Assembly: GCA_026874595.1 (NCBI GenBank)
Contig: CM049306.1
Span: forward strand, 92,745,642-92,809,641
DNA: 64,000 bases
DNA from: Sipunculus nudus
Lineage: Eukaryota > Annelida > Sipuncula > Golfingiida > Sipunculidae
Direction: 5' to 3'
In this document: positions 12,487 to 25,777 of the stretch, piece after piece
How positions within the stretch are numbered: position 1 is the stretch's first letter
Layout: each line of letters opens with the position of its first letter
Position numbers and translations under genes: made by a program
Notes under the pieces: generated by a model
The model's database searches: none
The model's input: only the letters and a program-made list of their open reading frames with translations
Told to the model about the DNA's origin: nothing

Positions 12487-13773
12487 TTAATAGTATTCCG
12501 AATCACTTTCAAATTCATTTCCTTCAACGATCAAATCAGCAAACTTATTGCTTGTTGTGAATGTTTTCTGCGATTTGGTGGATTTTCTTGTTTGTTCTAT
12601 GTCAGTTGGTGATTTTGAGGCCATGCGTTTTGGTCGAGTCGATCTGGAGAAATTTGTGTGCGTGTTCTGAGCGCACAGTTCAAATGAATTGAACTGACTT
12701 CTTGCATTCTGAAGTAGTCGTCCGTAGAGATTGTTTCCTTTCCAAAAATCTTTGTCGATAACTTTGGTTGGATATCTTGTTAGTCCGGTGCCTAGATAAC
12801 GGTCTGGCGCCGCCAGAGCGAGGGATGACGAACCGGTGGCCATTAGGGCCTCCTTAAACTCTGGAATTTGTTGCGCCTTTTCGGCGATTAAGTTCTCTAA
12901 TATGTCCCTCGTATCATCAGGAATAAGTTTGTCCTCAATTTGTTCATCTAACTTTCTGGCTATCCCTGCGTGCTTAGCAGCTGTAATATTTTCGGCAAGT
13001 TCATACTGCTGGTTTTCTACCGCACGACGATAGTGAAAAGCGTACTCCAGAGATCGGAAGTCTCGGCCGTACACGTCCAGAGTACAAGGAAAGTCACTTG
13101 ACAAAATATCACGATAGCCATTAATGACCCGGACATTTTCATTGTTGACAAATTTCGGACATTTTTGGCTTCCGGCTTTATGACCCTGCTCCTGACAGAT
13201 ATCACAAGTGGTTTTGTCGAACTGACCATAGTGAAAGATTCGACATCTCATTCCACCAATGAGCACAATTCGAGGGAGTGGTTCAGGAAGTGGATTTTCG
13301 GCGAAAACAAATCTGTTTCCGTTCTTATATGTGATCAGAAGGCCTTCTTTTGTTCTTTCGTACTGGTATTTTACGTCAGAGACCAATACAATGTTTTTTT
13401 CTTTCAGAAAATCCTGAAAGCAGGAGTTGTCATACGACAATGGTAAATCACACACTGTGATTTTTATTGGGCGTGGAGTGTCAGAGTTAGCTCTTGTCGT
13501 GTACGGAGTTCTGTCAGCTAATGTAATATGCTTATCTCTGAGGTCAATGCCTTCGGCAAGCAGTTTTACTCGTGCCTCTGTTGTTTTCACATAGATGCGC
13601 CACAGATTTTGCACCAGTTGCCCTCCGTCAATATTGAGTGTACCGACTACGCGGGCTGCCGCACTACACACCTCATATGGTCTCATTGAGTCCGAGTCTT
13701 CACCCTGATCCTTTCTCTTTGTAGTTACCTGGTCATTTCTAAAGAAGACCGGAGGAACCCTTTCATTGGCCAT
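12487..13773 (-). CDS. LINE ORF1 protein, intact, 428 residues
   Basis: A complete frame beginning MANERVPPVFFRNDQ and encoding the RNA-binding, gag-like protein of a Tx1-type LINE. It would coat the element's RNA during retrotransposition. The middle part (about residues 100-185) reads like an RRM-type fold (KITVCDLPLSYDN, then a beta-rich stretch with GLLITYKNGNRFVF). It is followed by a zinc knuckle, CDICQEQGHKAGSQKC (C-x2-C-x4-H-x6-C). The tail is charged and ends in Ser/Glu-rich sequence. The stop lies 32 bases before ORF2. It is undamaged although ORF2 is broken, which suggests either a young copy or chance. Confidence 0.8.
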   Translation of the reverse strand: MANERVPPVFFRNDQVTTKRKDQGEDSDSMRPYEVCSAAARVVGTLNIDGGQLVQNLWRIYVKTTEARVKLLAEGIDLRDKHITLADRTPYTTRANSDTPRPIKITVCDLPLSYDNSCFQDFLKEKNIVLVSDVKYQYERTKEGLLITYKNGNRFVFAENPLPEPLPRIVLIGGMRCRIFHYGQFDKTTCDICQEQGHKAGSQKCPKFVNNENVRVINGYRDILSSDFPCTLDVYGRDFRSLEYAFHYRRAVENQQYELAENITAAKHAGIARKLDEQIEDKLIPDDTRDILENLIAEKAQQIPEFKEALMATGSSSLALAAPDRYLGTGLTRYPTKVIDKDFWKGNNLYGRLLQNARSQFNSFELCAQNTHTNFSRSTRPKRMASKSPTDIEQTRKSTKSQKTFTTSNKFADLIVEGNEFESDSEYY

Positions 13774-14028
13774 TTCTGCTTGACTGAATTTACACGGGAA
13801 CTGGGTCAGTGTCTTTTGTGCATATAATTTTTGTTATATATAAAGTACCAGTCCAGTTATCCAGTTGAAAAGCGATACTTCAAAGAGTATATATGTATAT
13901 TTATAACCTTACCGGTTTTCAAGCAGTTCGCTATCCAATTTTCTCTGTTATTGGTCAATATTGACAGAGCAGTACAACGTGTGTGTACCGCCTGCCTCAC
14001 GTGACCGTGGCAAATCAAAAATATAGAT

Positions 14029-15530
14029 ATATAAAAAAAATATTGCAGCTTAGTACATTATTGGTTAACTTGGCTTGTCTTCCAAGAAAAACAAGTAAGT
14101 CAACCAAATATTTTCAACATTACCATTGCCTGTAACTGGGGTGATATTAAAGCATTTCAAACAGTAGTGGTGGTCATTATAAAAAGAAAAATAAAATTCT
14201 TAATGGTAAAAATCCCTGATCTTGATTAAGAATATATTACTGTATCTACTGCCTTTTCTTCTGGCCTGAATTACTTTCAAACATATAGATAACTTTGTTC
14301 TTCTTAATGCCTATAAAAATTAAAAAAAAAGAACAAGATAATTATGTTCTTTTTTAATGCCAGCACATGACTGAAATATGCTGTTACTCATGCTCTAACA
14401 ACCAGAACAAACATTTTATAATATTCCATATAACAATTTGACATATATGTACAAATCCCACATATATTTCAAAATAAAGAACGTGAACCGTGTACATATA
14501 AAAATATAACCCATAATCATGACATCCGGTACATTATTCTATACGGCCCTAAACGGCTCCAAATGTACTCCTAAAAAGATATAAGTACAATTCTCAGAAG
14601 TTATACTGTTTCATTTCAGCTAACAACTAGTTTACCTTCAGTTTGTTTAGAAAAACATGGTCTGCAATGGTTATATTTTAAAAATTACTTCTTTCAAATC
14701 CAGCCTTTTGTTCATAACACATAAGGAACCTGCCTTAGCTAATGTAAATGTTTATGTAGCAGTTGCCAAGGGCAGGAGGCAGCCAGGAACTGCCCCTGAC
14801 TAGCTAACCTGACCTTATGAGCCCCTGCGATGAGACAAGTATGCTGTAGCTATATCCATGCATTTTCCTTAAAAAAAGTCAATGATATATCTAGATTTAG
14901 TGAAATTATTTTAATATTTCTTAGCTAAACCTTTATATTCCCTGTGTGCAATGCTACGACAAATTCAATGAAACATGCTTGTAGGAAAAAGATTAGGTTT
15001 ACATTTCTTGTAAAAAATTCTCATTGAAGCTAATAACTCCAAATTTGATAAGTTCAGCTCTAATTTCTGGTGTGCAGTTGGATATATATTTAATATGTTG
15101 TTATAGAACGCAGAAGAAAAAACCCGAAACGTCTACAAACTACATTATATTGACCAAATTTTCCAACCTGTACACACAAAAAATAAATACCTTGAAAAGC
15201 CTATATGTCAATTATAAAGGAACTAGATCAATGGTTTAGAAATTTTGCCATCTTGAAGTGTAACAGTGATTTTTTAGTGGATATTAGCGGTTTTCTACTT
15301 CATTTCCAAGGCTTAATTTCACGTATGCGTATGGCGATATATTTTTCACAAAAAAAAAACTATGCACAATTTCAGGTATAAACCTGTAACAGGTTGTGCC
15401 ATGTTAACAGATGGGCTACCTTATAGGGAAAAAATGTGTAAAAATTCGAAAAAAAAACCAGGTGGCGACACATGGTGATCAATGTATAAGTTGTTCACAT
15501 ACTGGAGCTTTTGTATCAAATTTTTAATTA
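14029..15530. other. Intergenic stretch, nothing recognised
   Basis: AT-rich DNA with scattered short open frames. A GC-richer island at about 14755-14840 contains GGCAGGAGGCAGCCAGGAACTGCCCC-like sequence, possibly an old repeat fragment. No coding motif was seen. Confidence 0.5.
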
Positions 15531-15538
15531 TTCTGGAA

Positions 15539-15780
15539 GGGGGGGGGGGGGGGGGGGGTACCTCTGAGCACCATAGCTCGGAGGATATAGGTAACAGAGA
15601 CCTAATTTCAGGTTTTCCGGGATATTTTTTATGGACCTCCCTGTATGTCCAGTTAGAAGATTCCAGGTCCAGCGGTTACGATGTGTGCCTTGTTAACGGA
15701 CAAACGGATGGACGGACAGACTGACGATGGACAAAGAGTGATCGCTATAGCTTAGATGACTTACAGTGAGCTAAGTTAAA
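15539..15780 (-). repeat. Poly-G tract plus copy of a dispersed 'GGACAAAGAGTGATCGCTATAGC' repeat
   Basis: Twenty G (15539-15558) precede sequence ending GGACAAAGAGTGATCGCTATAGC...GATGACTTACAGTGAGCTAA (about 15710-15775). The reverse complement of the same block, nearly identical, lies at the right window edge (about 63930-64000), with a diverged copy at about 53697-53750. It is a dispersed element of unknown class. Confidence 0.7.
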
Positions 15781-17765
15781 AATGACGTATCCCTATTACA
15801 AGTAAATGTTCAAAATTAATATACATTTTATTTGTAGCTTAGGTATAAAAACAAACATAATAAGTAAACTAATATATATCACGGGAATTTAAAGAAAAAT
15901 CATTGCGCAGAATTTCCTGTCGTTCGACTTCCCCTTGCTTTTTAATCTGTTAAGGTGTTTCCCTAACAAGTAAATTTTATTTATTTCAGGTTCTTCTATA
16001 CGATTTGGTACCATTAAGGTACCGGATTGTGTGTCTCTATACAAAGTAAATGTACCAACAGAAAAGTTCTATGAACAAAAAGTCATTAGAACTATAGCTA
16101 TGAGTCTTTGTAAGTTGTCTCAGTGTCTGTGTGTCTATTAAAGGGATATAAATCGTAACCGTAAAGTACAGGAGTTCACAAAATGCATGCATATGCTGAC
16201 TATTATAAGAAAAATATCTGTGACCTGTATTCTCGGAGGTACGGGCCTAAAATGTTACAGCACCTGAAATATTGAGACGCTGAAAATCTTTACAGAGGGA
16301 TTTCTCTCGATCAGCTGCACTAGGTGAATGTCATTAAATTCAGAATTTTAAATAGCTTAAATATAATTTTAACGAATGAGTAAGACTTATGACACCCCCT
16401 CCAATGTTTACATATTTTAGTGATATTCTTTTGTGAATGACTGATTACAGTCACTAATCTAAAATCCTATACGTAGAACAAGTCCTGCTACGTCACTTTG
16501 GAATTTCGTAATACGACAATCTGTTTTACATATTCCGTGTTGCGGAGCGAACCACGTTTAAGCACCTCTGCTGGAAAGACTTTCAATAAATAAAAAAAAA
16601 AAAACATGCAGAAGCCAAATTCTTCAGGACATGCTGTACTGACTGTAATGTAAATGTTGTTGCTGATTTGAGCTTGAAGAATATTAACAGCAGCAGAAAA
16701 CAGGAGGCATCATCTACGATTTCTCAATTTAATTTGCGTTTTTGAAAAGTTTTGAGTAGTTTTGAAAATGATAGAATTTAGCTATTTGCAAATAGCGCCC
16801 ATAGCACTAGGTATCCAGAAATGAAGTCACTTTGACTTGTTCTTTGAACAATCGGGTGAAACTACATGTAAGCATGTTTCAGCTGTTTAGAATCTGTTAA
16901 GTGTCAATTTATACAAAAGGCTACATTTTTTCTGGTTGGTTTTTGTCATTGAACTTGTACTTATTAAAACTGGATAGCTGACAGTTTCTTATAAAAATTT
17001 CTACCATTTTTATCTACCTTTTGTAAATACCATCCAATTTACCGGGGAAGGTCAAACTGGAAATGTCACGTATGTTATCTGTTTGGCCTTTACTAATAGT
17101 TACTTTCATATATCAACCAGTGACAGACACAACATACCTATGCACACAATGACTTGCATAGAACAGGCAAATTATTTGTAGACACAGTGCAGTAGTCTTC
17201 CTTAACACTCTACACTATTCGCATCATTCGCTTCACCTGCTTTCTGAATATTTATTCAACTACAGATCATCATTAACGTGTCTGCCGTCATACGCTTGAT
17301 ATCATAATAACAACAATCCAGACTGCTAAAGTTTTGATCCTATTTCGATGTTCGTAGTCTTTATGTTTTTTAATGTATCAATTGTTTACGTGACTGATTC
17401 AGTTAAACCTCAGTTCCAGTGCGCCACTTTTCATGTCTAAACTGTATAAATAATAAATATTTGGCTGAATACTTGGCGATATGGATGTAAGTGAAGCAGA
17501 AATTTAACAAATATAACAATTTAAATAAGGCAAAAAACTGTTTATATTTATAACTGTGCATAGAAAAATAAATTCTTATTTACACAGGTTTCTGAATCAC
17601 AAAGCCTTTTCAAGTGATGATCACACAATTGTGATTGATGAGACTATAATTCGATCAGCAAAATAAGTCAACGGTCATGGCTAACTACAGTTAGGGATAA
17701 AATCTGAATTGAGAAAATATTATTGAAACGTCCTGAAACTAACAAAAATGCATTTAAGTTGTCGG
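15781..17765. other. Intergenic stretch, nothing recognised
   Basis: AT-rich, no coding motif or obvious repeat structure identified. Confidence 0.4.
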
Positions 17766-17771
17766 TATGTA

Positions 17772-17773
17772 TG

Positions 17774-17848
<75 letters not shown>
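17772..17848. repeat. (AT)n microsatellite
   Basis: AT run with two T-interruptions. It is followed by a poly-C run at about 17970-17985. Confidence 0.9.
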
Positions 17849-18714
17849 GCATAATTGCACATTCACGCTTCAAGGCATAATTTAAAACAAACCAAACAGC
17901 GTATTGCGCATATCCCTCAGGCAGTGAGATAATGTACCACACCACGACCATCACACACACACCCTCAGCCCCCCCCCCCCCCCCCAAAAACACAAACTCT
18001 CACGCAAACCTCTTACATACGAAGAAGGAAGAATCAATTCAAACTGAGTCTCCCAAGTTAACGAACCAGAAAAGTTAAAACTAAATGAAACAGAAGGGGA
18101 TGAAATTTAGCTGTGGGCGGCCGGTGGCAAGCCAGCTGTGACCCTGAAACTTACAAGGTTTGTCTGTTTCAGGTGCCTCGATATACTTTTAAGACAAGAT
18201 GTTCTATTTTAATGGCCCAATCCTAACTGTGGTATCAAAAGTATGTTCTAGTTTGTTTAATGCTTAACTGTAAATATATCAGAATATACTACATTCTTGT
18301 TTTTGGAAGCCAATCTTAGACACAAGTTATGTCCTTATTACATCTGTGAACACCAATGTAGAATATTAAAGAATAACTTCATCAAGAAATATTCAATGAC
18401 AGTTAACCTAGGTCACGCGAAGTGAAATTAACCTCACTGTGCACTCTACATGACACGTTTGATCAAAACCAGATGTGACACTGAAATTAACAAGGTATGA
18501 TTTGTCAGTTACAGGTACAATGACCGATCTTATGCACTCAGTAAAAGGCGACAATGGTTGTTTTTTTAATTCCCTGAATTTGTATGGGCGTAATCATTTA
18601 TTTATATGAGATTATATGATTCTCTTCTATGTCCCCTTATGTATCTCTTTTACCATATACTGAAACTTGAAAATGGACAAACTCTCCTAAATCGAATGAT
18701 TTTTTTTTGCCTTT

Positions 18715-18895
18715 GCCAGGAGGGTATGCGTTCATCCCCGTTCGTGTATGTTGTATGTTTGTTTGTGTGTTTGTTCACAACATAACTCACGCAATCATGA
18801 ACGGAAGCTCATGAAATTATCAGGCATTTCGGATATGGAAAGTCAATAATAAGATTTTGGTGTGGATCCGGTCACTGATCCGGATCCACCTAAGT
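18715..18895 (+). repeat. Dispersed repeat 'AGGAGGGTATGCGTTCAT...GTTCACAACATAA'
   Basis: GGAGGGTATGCGTTCAT, a GTGTGT-rich middle and GTTCACAACATAACTCACG recur in the same order at 25985-26075. This copy continues to a GGATCCGGTCACTGATCCGGATCC palindromic segment at about 18863-18890. Confidence 0.6.
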
Positions 18896-19541
18896 CATCA
18901 AGGACTGCTTACAAATGTACAGTCACCTATAACCTATAAAAAATTAATTTATTATTCCTTAAAGTGGTTTGATACTGGTGCACATGAACTTTATTTTCAC
19001 GGTGTCCCATATTCGGGCCCACCCCTTGAACAACAGACCTATATCCCTTGGATACAAGGAGAGTGCGTTATTTTGTTGATTTATGTTTACTGCGCGACTA
19101 ATTAGGATATGAGACGAGGAGAATTTAAAAGTTTACAAGAGATCACAATTAGGTGAACATGTCATGAGCTTGTATAAATTTATCCTTCGTAAGTTGACCC
19201 ATAGAAAACCATTTAGCAAAAGATCAGTCATCTGCTTGATAACTTTGGCGAAAGGAATTACTTTAATTGACAGCAACCATTATACATGGAATTAGTATTT
19301 CATTCGACGGTATGTTAGTTGTCTATGAGCTATCATTACTGTTTTTATTATTTGAAGATAAACATTCAGACATGCATGTGTGTCTTATTAGTTCTCTTAA
19401 TAATTCATGCCAAGCAGTGATTTTGCTTTTAGAACGACGTATACATATATGATGTTAGCTTATGTGAGCGTTAAATACATCTTATCACACTTGACTGGTA
19501 CAAAAGACCGCCCTTAGACAGAAGTCAGCGCTGCATGAACG

Positions 19542-19569
19542 TGACGCATTACGCATGCGCTTATTTAAG
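19542..19569 (+). promoter_or_regulatory. Candidate core promoter of the SRCR/EGF/CTLD receptor gene
   Basis: A TATA-like TATTTAAG (19562-19569) lies 31 bases before the ATG, with GCATGCGC (NRF1-like palindrome, 19553-19560) and TGACGCAT (AP-1/CRE-like, 19542-19549) just upstream. With so short a leader, transcription would start only a few bases before the ATG. The assignment rests on motifs and on the position before the signal-peptide exon. Confidence 0.4.
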
Positions 19570-19599
19570 CCCGAGCCCCACAGGGGCGCGGAAAACACC

Positions 19600-19656
19600 A
19601 TGGATCCACGCGCAGGGTGGGTCCTACTGGCCTTCATTGTCGCCTGGATAGGCGGG
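19600..19656 (+). CDS. Receptor exon 1: start codon and signal peptide
   Basis: ATG in the context AACACCATGG (good Kozak) opens 19 codons, MDPRAGWVLLAFIVAWIGG, a classic signal-peptide n- and h-region. The exon ends at GGG|GTAAGT in phase 0. It joins in frame to the exon at 27416 (PTWVVAQEAA), giving a plausible cleavage site after WVVA. Confidence 0.7.
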
Positions 19657-22600
19657 GTAAGTGCTTTTCGTGCCTTGATGTTGTGCCTTGCTTGACCTGG
19701 TCATTTATTTGTTAATGTGTAGTATAATACCTTTTATGTGGCTTTGTTTATTTGACTTTTATTTAGATTTTACGTGATATCATACGCAATTTCACTGGTC
19801 AAATCAGAGAAATAAATATTCATTAGATACACCCGTCGAAAGTCTGTGGTACTATATGATAAAGAAGTTTGTAATGAGTTGGTGGCGAATTAGTGTCGCA
19901 TATTTTAACCTGTGCTTTTCGCAAGGGCTGTTGTTCTTGTGCTAAAATTTCTCCAGGATACCCCTTTCCTTAAATATCAGCGAAGACTGGCAAATTATGC
20001 TATTAGATAATCAAACAAAGAAGTAGTCTTCAGGCATATATAGGGACAAAGAATTTGCCAATGTGATTTATTTATAAACAACCTGGGCACGACATCATCA
20101 TTGCCGGAAGGACGGCGATTGTATATTTAAGCCATTTATACTGTGAAAATAATTTGATGAAATTATATGAATAAATCTAGAAAAGGAAAGTCTATGAAGG
20201 TTTATGAAAGTTTATAATTTGTATAAATTGGAGCTCAAAGGATATAACGAAAAAATTATGTTTTTAGTTGTTAATTGATGGAAGTCTTGGGTATAATAAC
20301 AAACACTTGTATGTCATTGAAGGCTATTGCACGCGAAAATGCAACTAAAACCTGCCAATGTGGACAGACAGGCTCAGAAAAATAGACACATACAGTATTA
20401 AATAATTGTCCTGAGCTTTGTTGATTGTCATCAGGTTGATCAGAAACAGATGGTACTCCCAGATAAACAGCAGATCTACAGCTTTCGGCGCAAGTTCGTG
20501 GCGAAGAAATAACATTAGCCTTAATTCGTTGCTTTGTCTCAAGTAAAATTACCCAAAAATATATTTAAGGAATTTTCGGAAAATTTGCAGAGGGTTACCG
20601 TAACACCGTATGAAGAATCTATTAAATTTTGGAGGTAATCAGAATCAACATAATATATATTTTTTTCGTATATATCATTATGACAAGAGAAGAATTCCTT
20701 TGTCCCAGTGTAGAAGCCGCCCGTTCGTATGCATTTGTTCTGCCACTCGTCAGGTGAAACCGGATGACTAAAGCATGACATTGTTTATACACGAAAGTGT
20801 ACATTTCATGACGGATGAGGGTATTCTGTTTGAGGTTTTAGGCTCCGACTGCCGGATCTAGTTTGTTAATATAATCCCTATTAGATCTACTTTAATGTTT
20901 AAAAGTCCCTGGAGATTGCGAATCCCCCCCCCCCAAAAAATGAAAGTTTTTATGTTGGAGGCTTTTAACAAACTTTCTTTCAAACAACCCATAAATTGGA
21001 TGAATATTGAATCCATGGTAATGATGAAAGATATTTATGAATGTATAAAAATTAACATACCTGTAAACCAATAAAAATGCAAACGGTGGTCTTGCTACTG
21101 GTAGAAGTTTTGACCCAATTGAAAAGCCCTCGCTGTGAAAGTGGAGTCATTTGGTCATTGTTTTGAATTAATAAAGCTTTACTTCCTGTTGAGGGAAATA
21201 TTGGGATCAATGGGGATTAGAGTGGACCTGTGACCGCGCATTATACAATACGCTATGTGGCCAATGAGTTAGAAATTCAGGAAAATCTTCAAGGCGCTTC
21301 CTGAAAAAAAATTACAGGCTTGGGCGAACTAAAAGCACAGAAAGAAATAGTGGCACATATCGGGGGAATATTAAAATAATTATTTATGCAGCATAATGAG
21401 GAATAATCCTGCGAAACATAACAAACTTGTAATAGAAAAGCATACCACCAATACGTGTGCGAATTTAAAGGTCAAATCAGAACAGAAGCAGCTAAGACTT
21501 AGTCTAGAAAAGAACCGACTTAGTATTAATTATATGGATATTTCCTAACTGCATTATATACATTGAACAAAGCGTAGGATTTTATGATTAAAAAATTCTC
21601 GGAATTATAGTTCTCTATCAAGCACGAACATTAGTCGCTATATATAAACTGTTTTTTTTTAAATATTTTGTAACTGTTTAATGTTTCATTTCTCATTTCC
21701 CTGACATTTAATCGTGCTTGAGATTATATATTTGAGTAAGCTGAAAATTGTAATAATTTGTATGCAAAGAACTTTGGTCAGCACAAATATATTTAACATT
21801 TATTAGCACTAATTATTCTCATATTATTTTCCCATTGAAACAATAATGCAGTTTTGATTATGTGTACAGTATGTCTGTGTCTTGTTCAGGTACTATCTGG
21901 TTTATTACGCTTTGTGAATTTTCAGGAGGTTAGTTCAGATGGTGACAAGAACTTTAAAGGTATTAAAAATAGAAAAAGAAATTGTTTGCGTTGGCCTCCT
22001 GATCCGCCTTTGAGGGAGGGGGGGGGGGGGGTGTACGATATGGTTTTATTGTTTTGGTAAAACTGGAACTGCAGCCGTAGTTGAGATTGTGGTACTGATG
22101 ATAATAGTTATGGATACTGGTTTATGCAGGGGAGAGCAGAGGTTGTTCTGGTGAAACCGAAAGTGACGATATGGTATGAGTTCTTGCTTGGAGCAGTTTC
22201 TGGTGATGCTGGATCCCCAGCTGTGGTCCGTAATGGGACTGGGTACCCTTTTTGCGAATATTGGGATCACTGCTGGGATCGCAAATAGGCGTGGCTTTTT
22301 AATTATATTAGATTTGAAGCTTTCAATGAATACGTAGAGTCATTTTTTGTCAGTTTACGTTCACACTGCTCCAGATAAAGCAGCATTGGTACCGCCTTGT
22401 GTCTACAAATGCACGATATTCATCAATCGTATCATAGGATACCTTTTATAAAGTGGTACTGGACAGGCCAGGCATATGACAAGAGTAGATGTCCTCAGTG
22501 TATCTAAGGCCCCTCGTCAAAGCGTTTCGAGTTTTTCCCGAATATCGCTATCGAATATCGAATATCGAAAAGTCACTAATTCATGTGTTTCTTTTTGGTG

Positions 22601-25600
22601 ATATTCGCATACGAATATAGCTATGTTCTAAATTGCCTTATGTTATTGTAAGTTTTGTAAACTTTTGTTTTTATTTCAAAGGCCGGCTGTACAATAGGGG
22701 TTTTACTTGTGTATTAAGGAAGTCTTCTGGATCGTGTTTGTCCTTTTAACTGTCATTTGATGTTTCTCATTTGCTGAAAATTAATGTGCTTTCCTGAGTG
22801 TCTCCTTTGCAATTATCTTTGTGTAACTATGGTAATATGATTGTGATAAAGGGGTCAGTCTTATCTGTCACACTTCCGTGTTCGGCTTCTGTTACCATGG
22901 AATAGCTGATCAGGTATACGAGGAAATCTACATATGACCCAGATAAAAAACTGTATGATTAGGCCAAGGTAATCTTGCATGATATGATGAGTTAATGTCG
23001 CATGGAATAAATATGTAGTTCCTTTAAGGTTATTATGAAAATATCCCAACGAACCGTGGTGCGTCTAAGAATCTGTGTGTGGGCGTAGCGCCAGTTACAG
23101 TAGTATCAATTAGAGCTGGTAATTGGCCGGACTTTTCATTTTCGTACTTCTATACACTCAAGCCGTTTTAGTCTAATAATAGTCATACATGTAATGCTTT
23201 AATATAACACATATTATATCGTGACATTCTGTAAAGAGGCGCGGATCAAGAATTTTTTTGCAGGGAGGGGTCAACGGGTGTCATGCATAAAATTGTCTAA
23301 AAAAAGGCCGTTGGGTAGGGGGGGGAGGGGTCTCAACCCGCAAACCCCCGTCATGCATCAGAATTGTCTAAAAAAAAGATTGTTGGTTGAGAAGGGGGGG
23401 GGGGGGGAGGAGCGGGGCAATTCTCATTATGTTAATATGATATTTATGTCTCTGTAAATAAGAAAAAGCTGGTGCCAGTGTGTGGATGACATTTTCTGCA
23501 GATGTGCCTAACTGATATTTCTATTTGCTAAACATAAATTTTAAGGTATTTATACCACCTGGAGCTCTCTTGGTAACAGGGAGCTTTACCAGCTGGTAGA
23601 GAAGCACGTAGTATATTAGACTGTCATGAATTTTTTTTTCAGTTATCATGCCTACGCGATGTTACAATTAAGCAAATCTTATCCAGTCTGCACAGATTAC
23701 GTTTCGATTCGCATCGATATCAGTGGCGGATCCAGAGGGGTAGCTTTGGGGGCTGAAGCCCCCCCCCCCCCCACCTCAAGGGTGGAAACATTGTTATCAT
23801 TTTTTATCAGAGAGGATTTTCATTACCTTATTTCAGTTGCCGTCATACAAATATCACCCTTTTAACTGAAACATAAAAGTTGAAAATCCAAGGAGAGGCG
23901 CATGTCTACACCAGGATCAGGCATCTTTTTATTCCCCCGCCGCTAAATAAGAGAACTACTAAAATGGGCCGCGTTAGTCAGTCCCTCCGTCCACCTGTCC
24001 TTCAAAATCCGTCCGTCCGTCCCACACCATAACGGATGCCACACTTTCCTGGTTAACATATAGCCGGGGACCATTGTTGCCCTAGGTCCTTCCGATTTTT
24101 AAATGATTAATTGGACATTTTCCAACATTGGTTATAGACGTTAAAAATTTCGAATTACATAATCTATTCCGTGGCTCCCTCAAGCATTTCTTATGCAATG
24201 CTCCAGCTTTCCTTGGGCTTCGACATCTTGCTTGTGAACATGATTAAGCGTTTAAATAAAACAACAAGCCTTTTTCACCTCTCTTTATTTTAGAAATAAA
24301 ACCATTTCCTCTTTTAAACATAACGTCAATACATTATCATTCATATAAAAAATAATAAACAATGTCTGAAAATACTTACATCATAGCTTTTGTTTTTCAT
24401 GATAGGAAGAGGAAATTTACCGCCTCGTCATAAATAACATGTATGGGGGACTGGGATTTTGGCTGTATATATCAGTTTGAATTCTCAATGGGGAATCTTT
24501 TTTAAAATTATTTGTCCTTGTCGCTCTTTAAAAGAAAAAAATGTACAAAACGGTACAAGAAACTTTAGTAAACCGACAATGTTTTATACCTTTAGCATCT
24601 TTTTATGGAAGATTTTTTATCTATTACAATTGTATAAATGACCAAATAAATATGGAAATGATAATGTATAAATATGCGAACGAAAAAAATGCATTTTATT
24701 CTTCAGACGTATTAATAAAAGAGATCTGACGTGTGAACGTATAAAAGAAAGTTATAGACTAAAGAAGAAAAAGTAAGTTAAGCTATACAGTTAATCAAAA
24801 TGAACGCTGGTGAGTAATATATTAAAAGTAGTTAGATAATGATATTCCATCACGAGTTATTTGTTTGCCTTTTTCAATTATGTTTAATGCACTTTAATGT
24901 GTATATGTAGCTGTGTCTTTATTTTATGACTGATCAATTAATTGAGATTAAATAATGAATGAAATGTTCACATGATCGTTGGCCACTTATGCTCACATCT
25001 CATGTTCACACCTATACGACAACTTAAAAAGAGATTATTAATATACCAAAGTCTTATTTTTATTTTTAAATCGGTTGATAGAAAAAAAAATATGTTCCAA
25101 ATCATTTGTTCTATTGCTATGAATTCCCCATTCTTACTGCTTGCTCCAGGAGAGTCTTTATTTGCTGAGTAAATTAATCCTCTGCGAAGCAAGGTTTACC
25201 ACGTAATTATCGACGTTGGTTGATTCGTCTGTTAGCAGCTGTACTCAACAGTTATAGACGGACTTATGAGGAGACCCAGAAAAAAAAATCCAAAATAATT
25301 TAGAGTTAACCTGGATCACAATAATATTTTTATTTAAAAGATGCTTAACTATTGTGGGAAAAAGGCGATCGAAAGACCGTCTTTATTTTTTGGTTTTAGG
25401 GGAATTTTTTATTGAATATAAATTCCCGGAAGAGGCGAGCAGACCGGGTATGCAAAATCGAGTTGGTGAACTTGTCACACATTCCTCATGAATAAATATA
25501 ATCATCACGCTACAAACTGTTAATACAAAAATACACGTAATATGAATTGTCTGGCTTCAATGTCTGCTTTTACGTTTTGTTTCAACTTTGTTCATGAGTT

Positions 25601-25737
25601 TCCAGTTGTAAACTATGTCTCGGAAATATAATAAATTGCACATCTGTACCCATTTATACAAATTCACAATTTACAAATTGTCAGATCGTATATAAAGTGG
25701 AAAAATACAAAAGGTGTACTTTGATATCCATATCCGT

Positions 25738-25777
<40 letters not shown>

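Larger units (their letters stand above)
8205..14018 (-). mobile_element. L1/Tx1-type LINE, nearly full length
   Basis: The minus-strand order is a short 5'UTR (about 13774-14018), ORF1 (13773-12487), ORF2 (from 12454), a 3'UTR, and an A-rich tail (T-rich on plus, 8205-8235). The sequence AAATATAGAT flanks it on both sides (8195-8204 and 14019-14028), a candidate 10-bp target-site duplication, although the flanks are AT-rich. The two-ORF layout, a CCHC knuckle in ORF1, an APE-type endonuclease followed by RT, and the C-terminal C/H-rich region place it in the L1/Tx1 group. ORF2 carries several frameshifts and at least one stop, so this copy is not autonomous. Confidence 0.85.

Noticed and set aside
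20345-20804. Minus-strand frames in receptor intron 1 (65, 80 and 60 residues)
   Set aside because: No domain, no matching splice structure and no second exon in phase.
22140-22288. GC-richer open stretch ending at a TAG at 22286, with Cys/Trp near its end
   Set aside because: It looks somewhat protein-like but has no recognisable family, no phase-compatible acceptor tied to the receptor, and lies next to a poly-G repeat.
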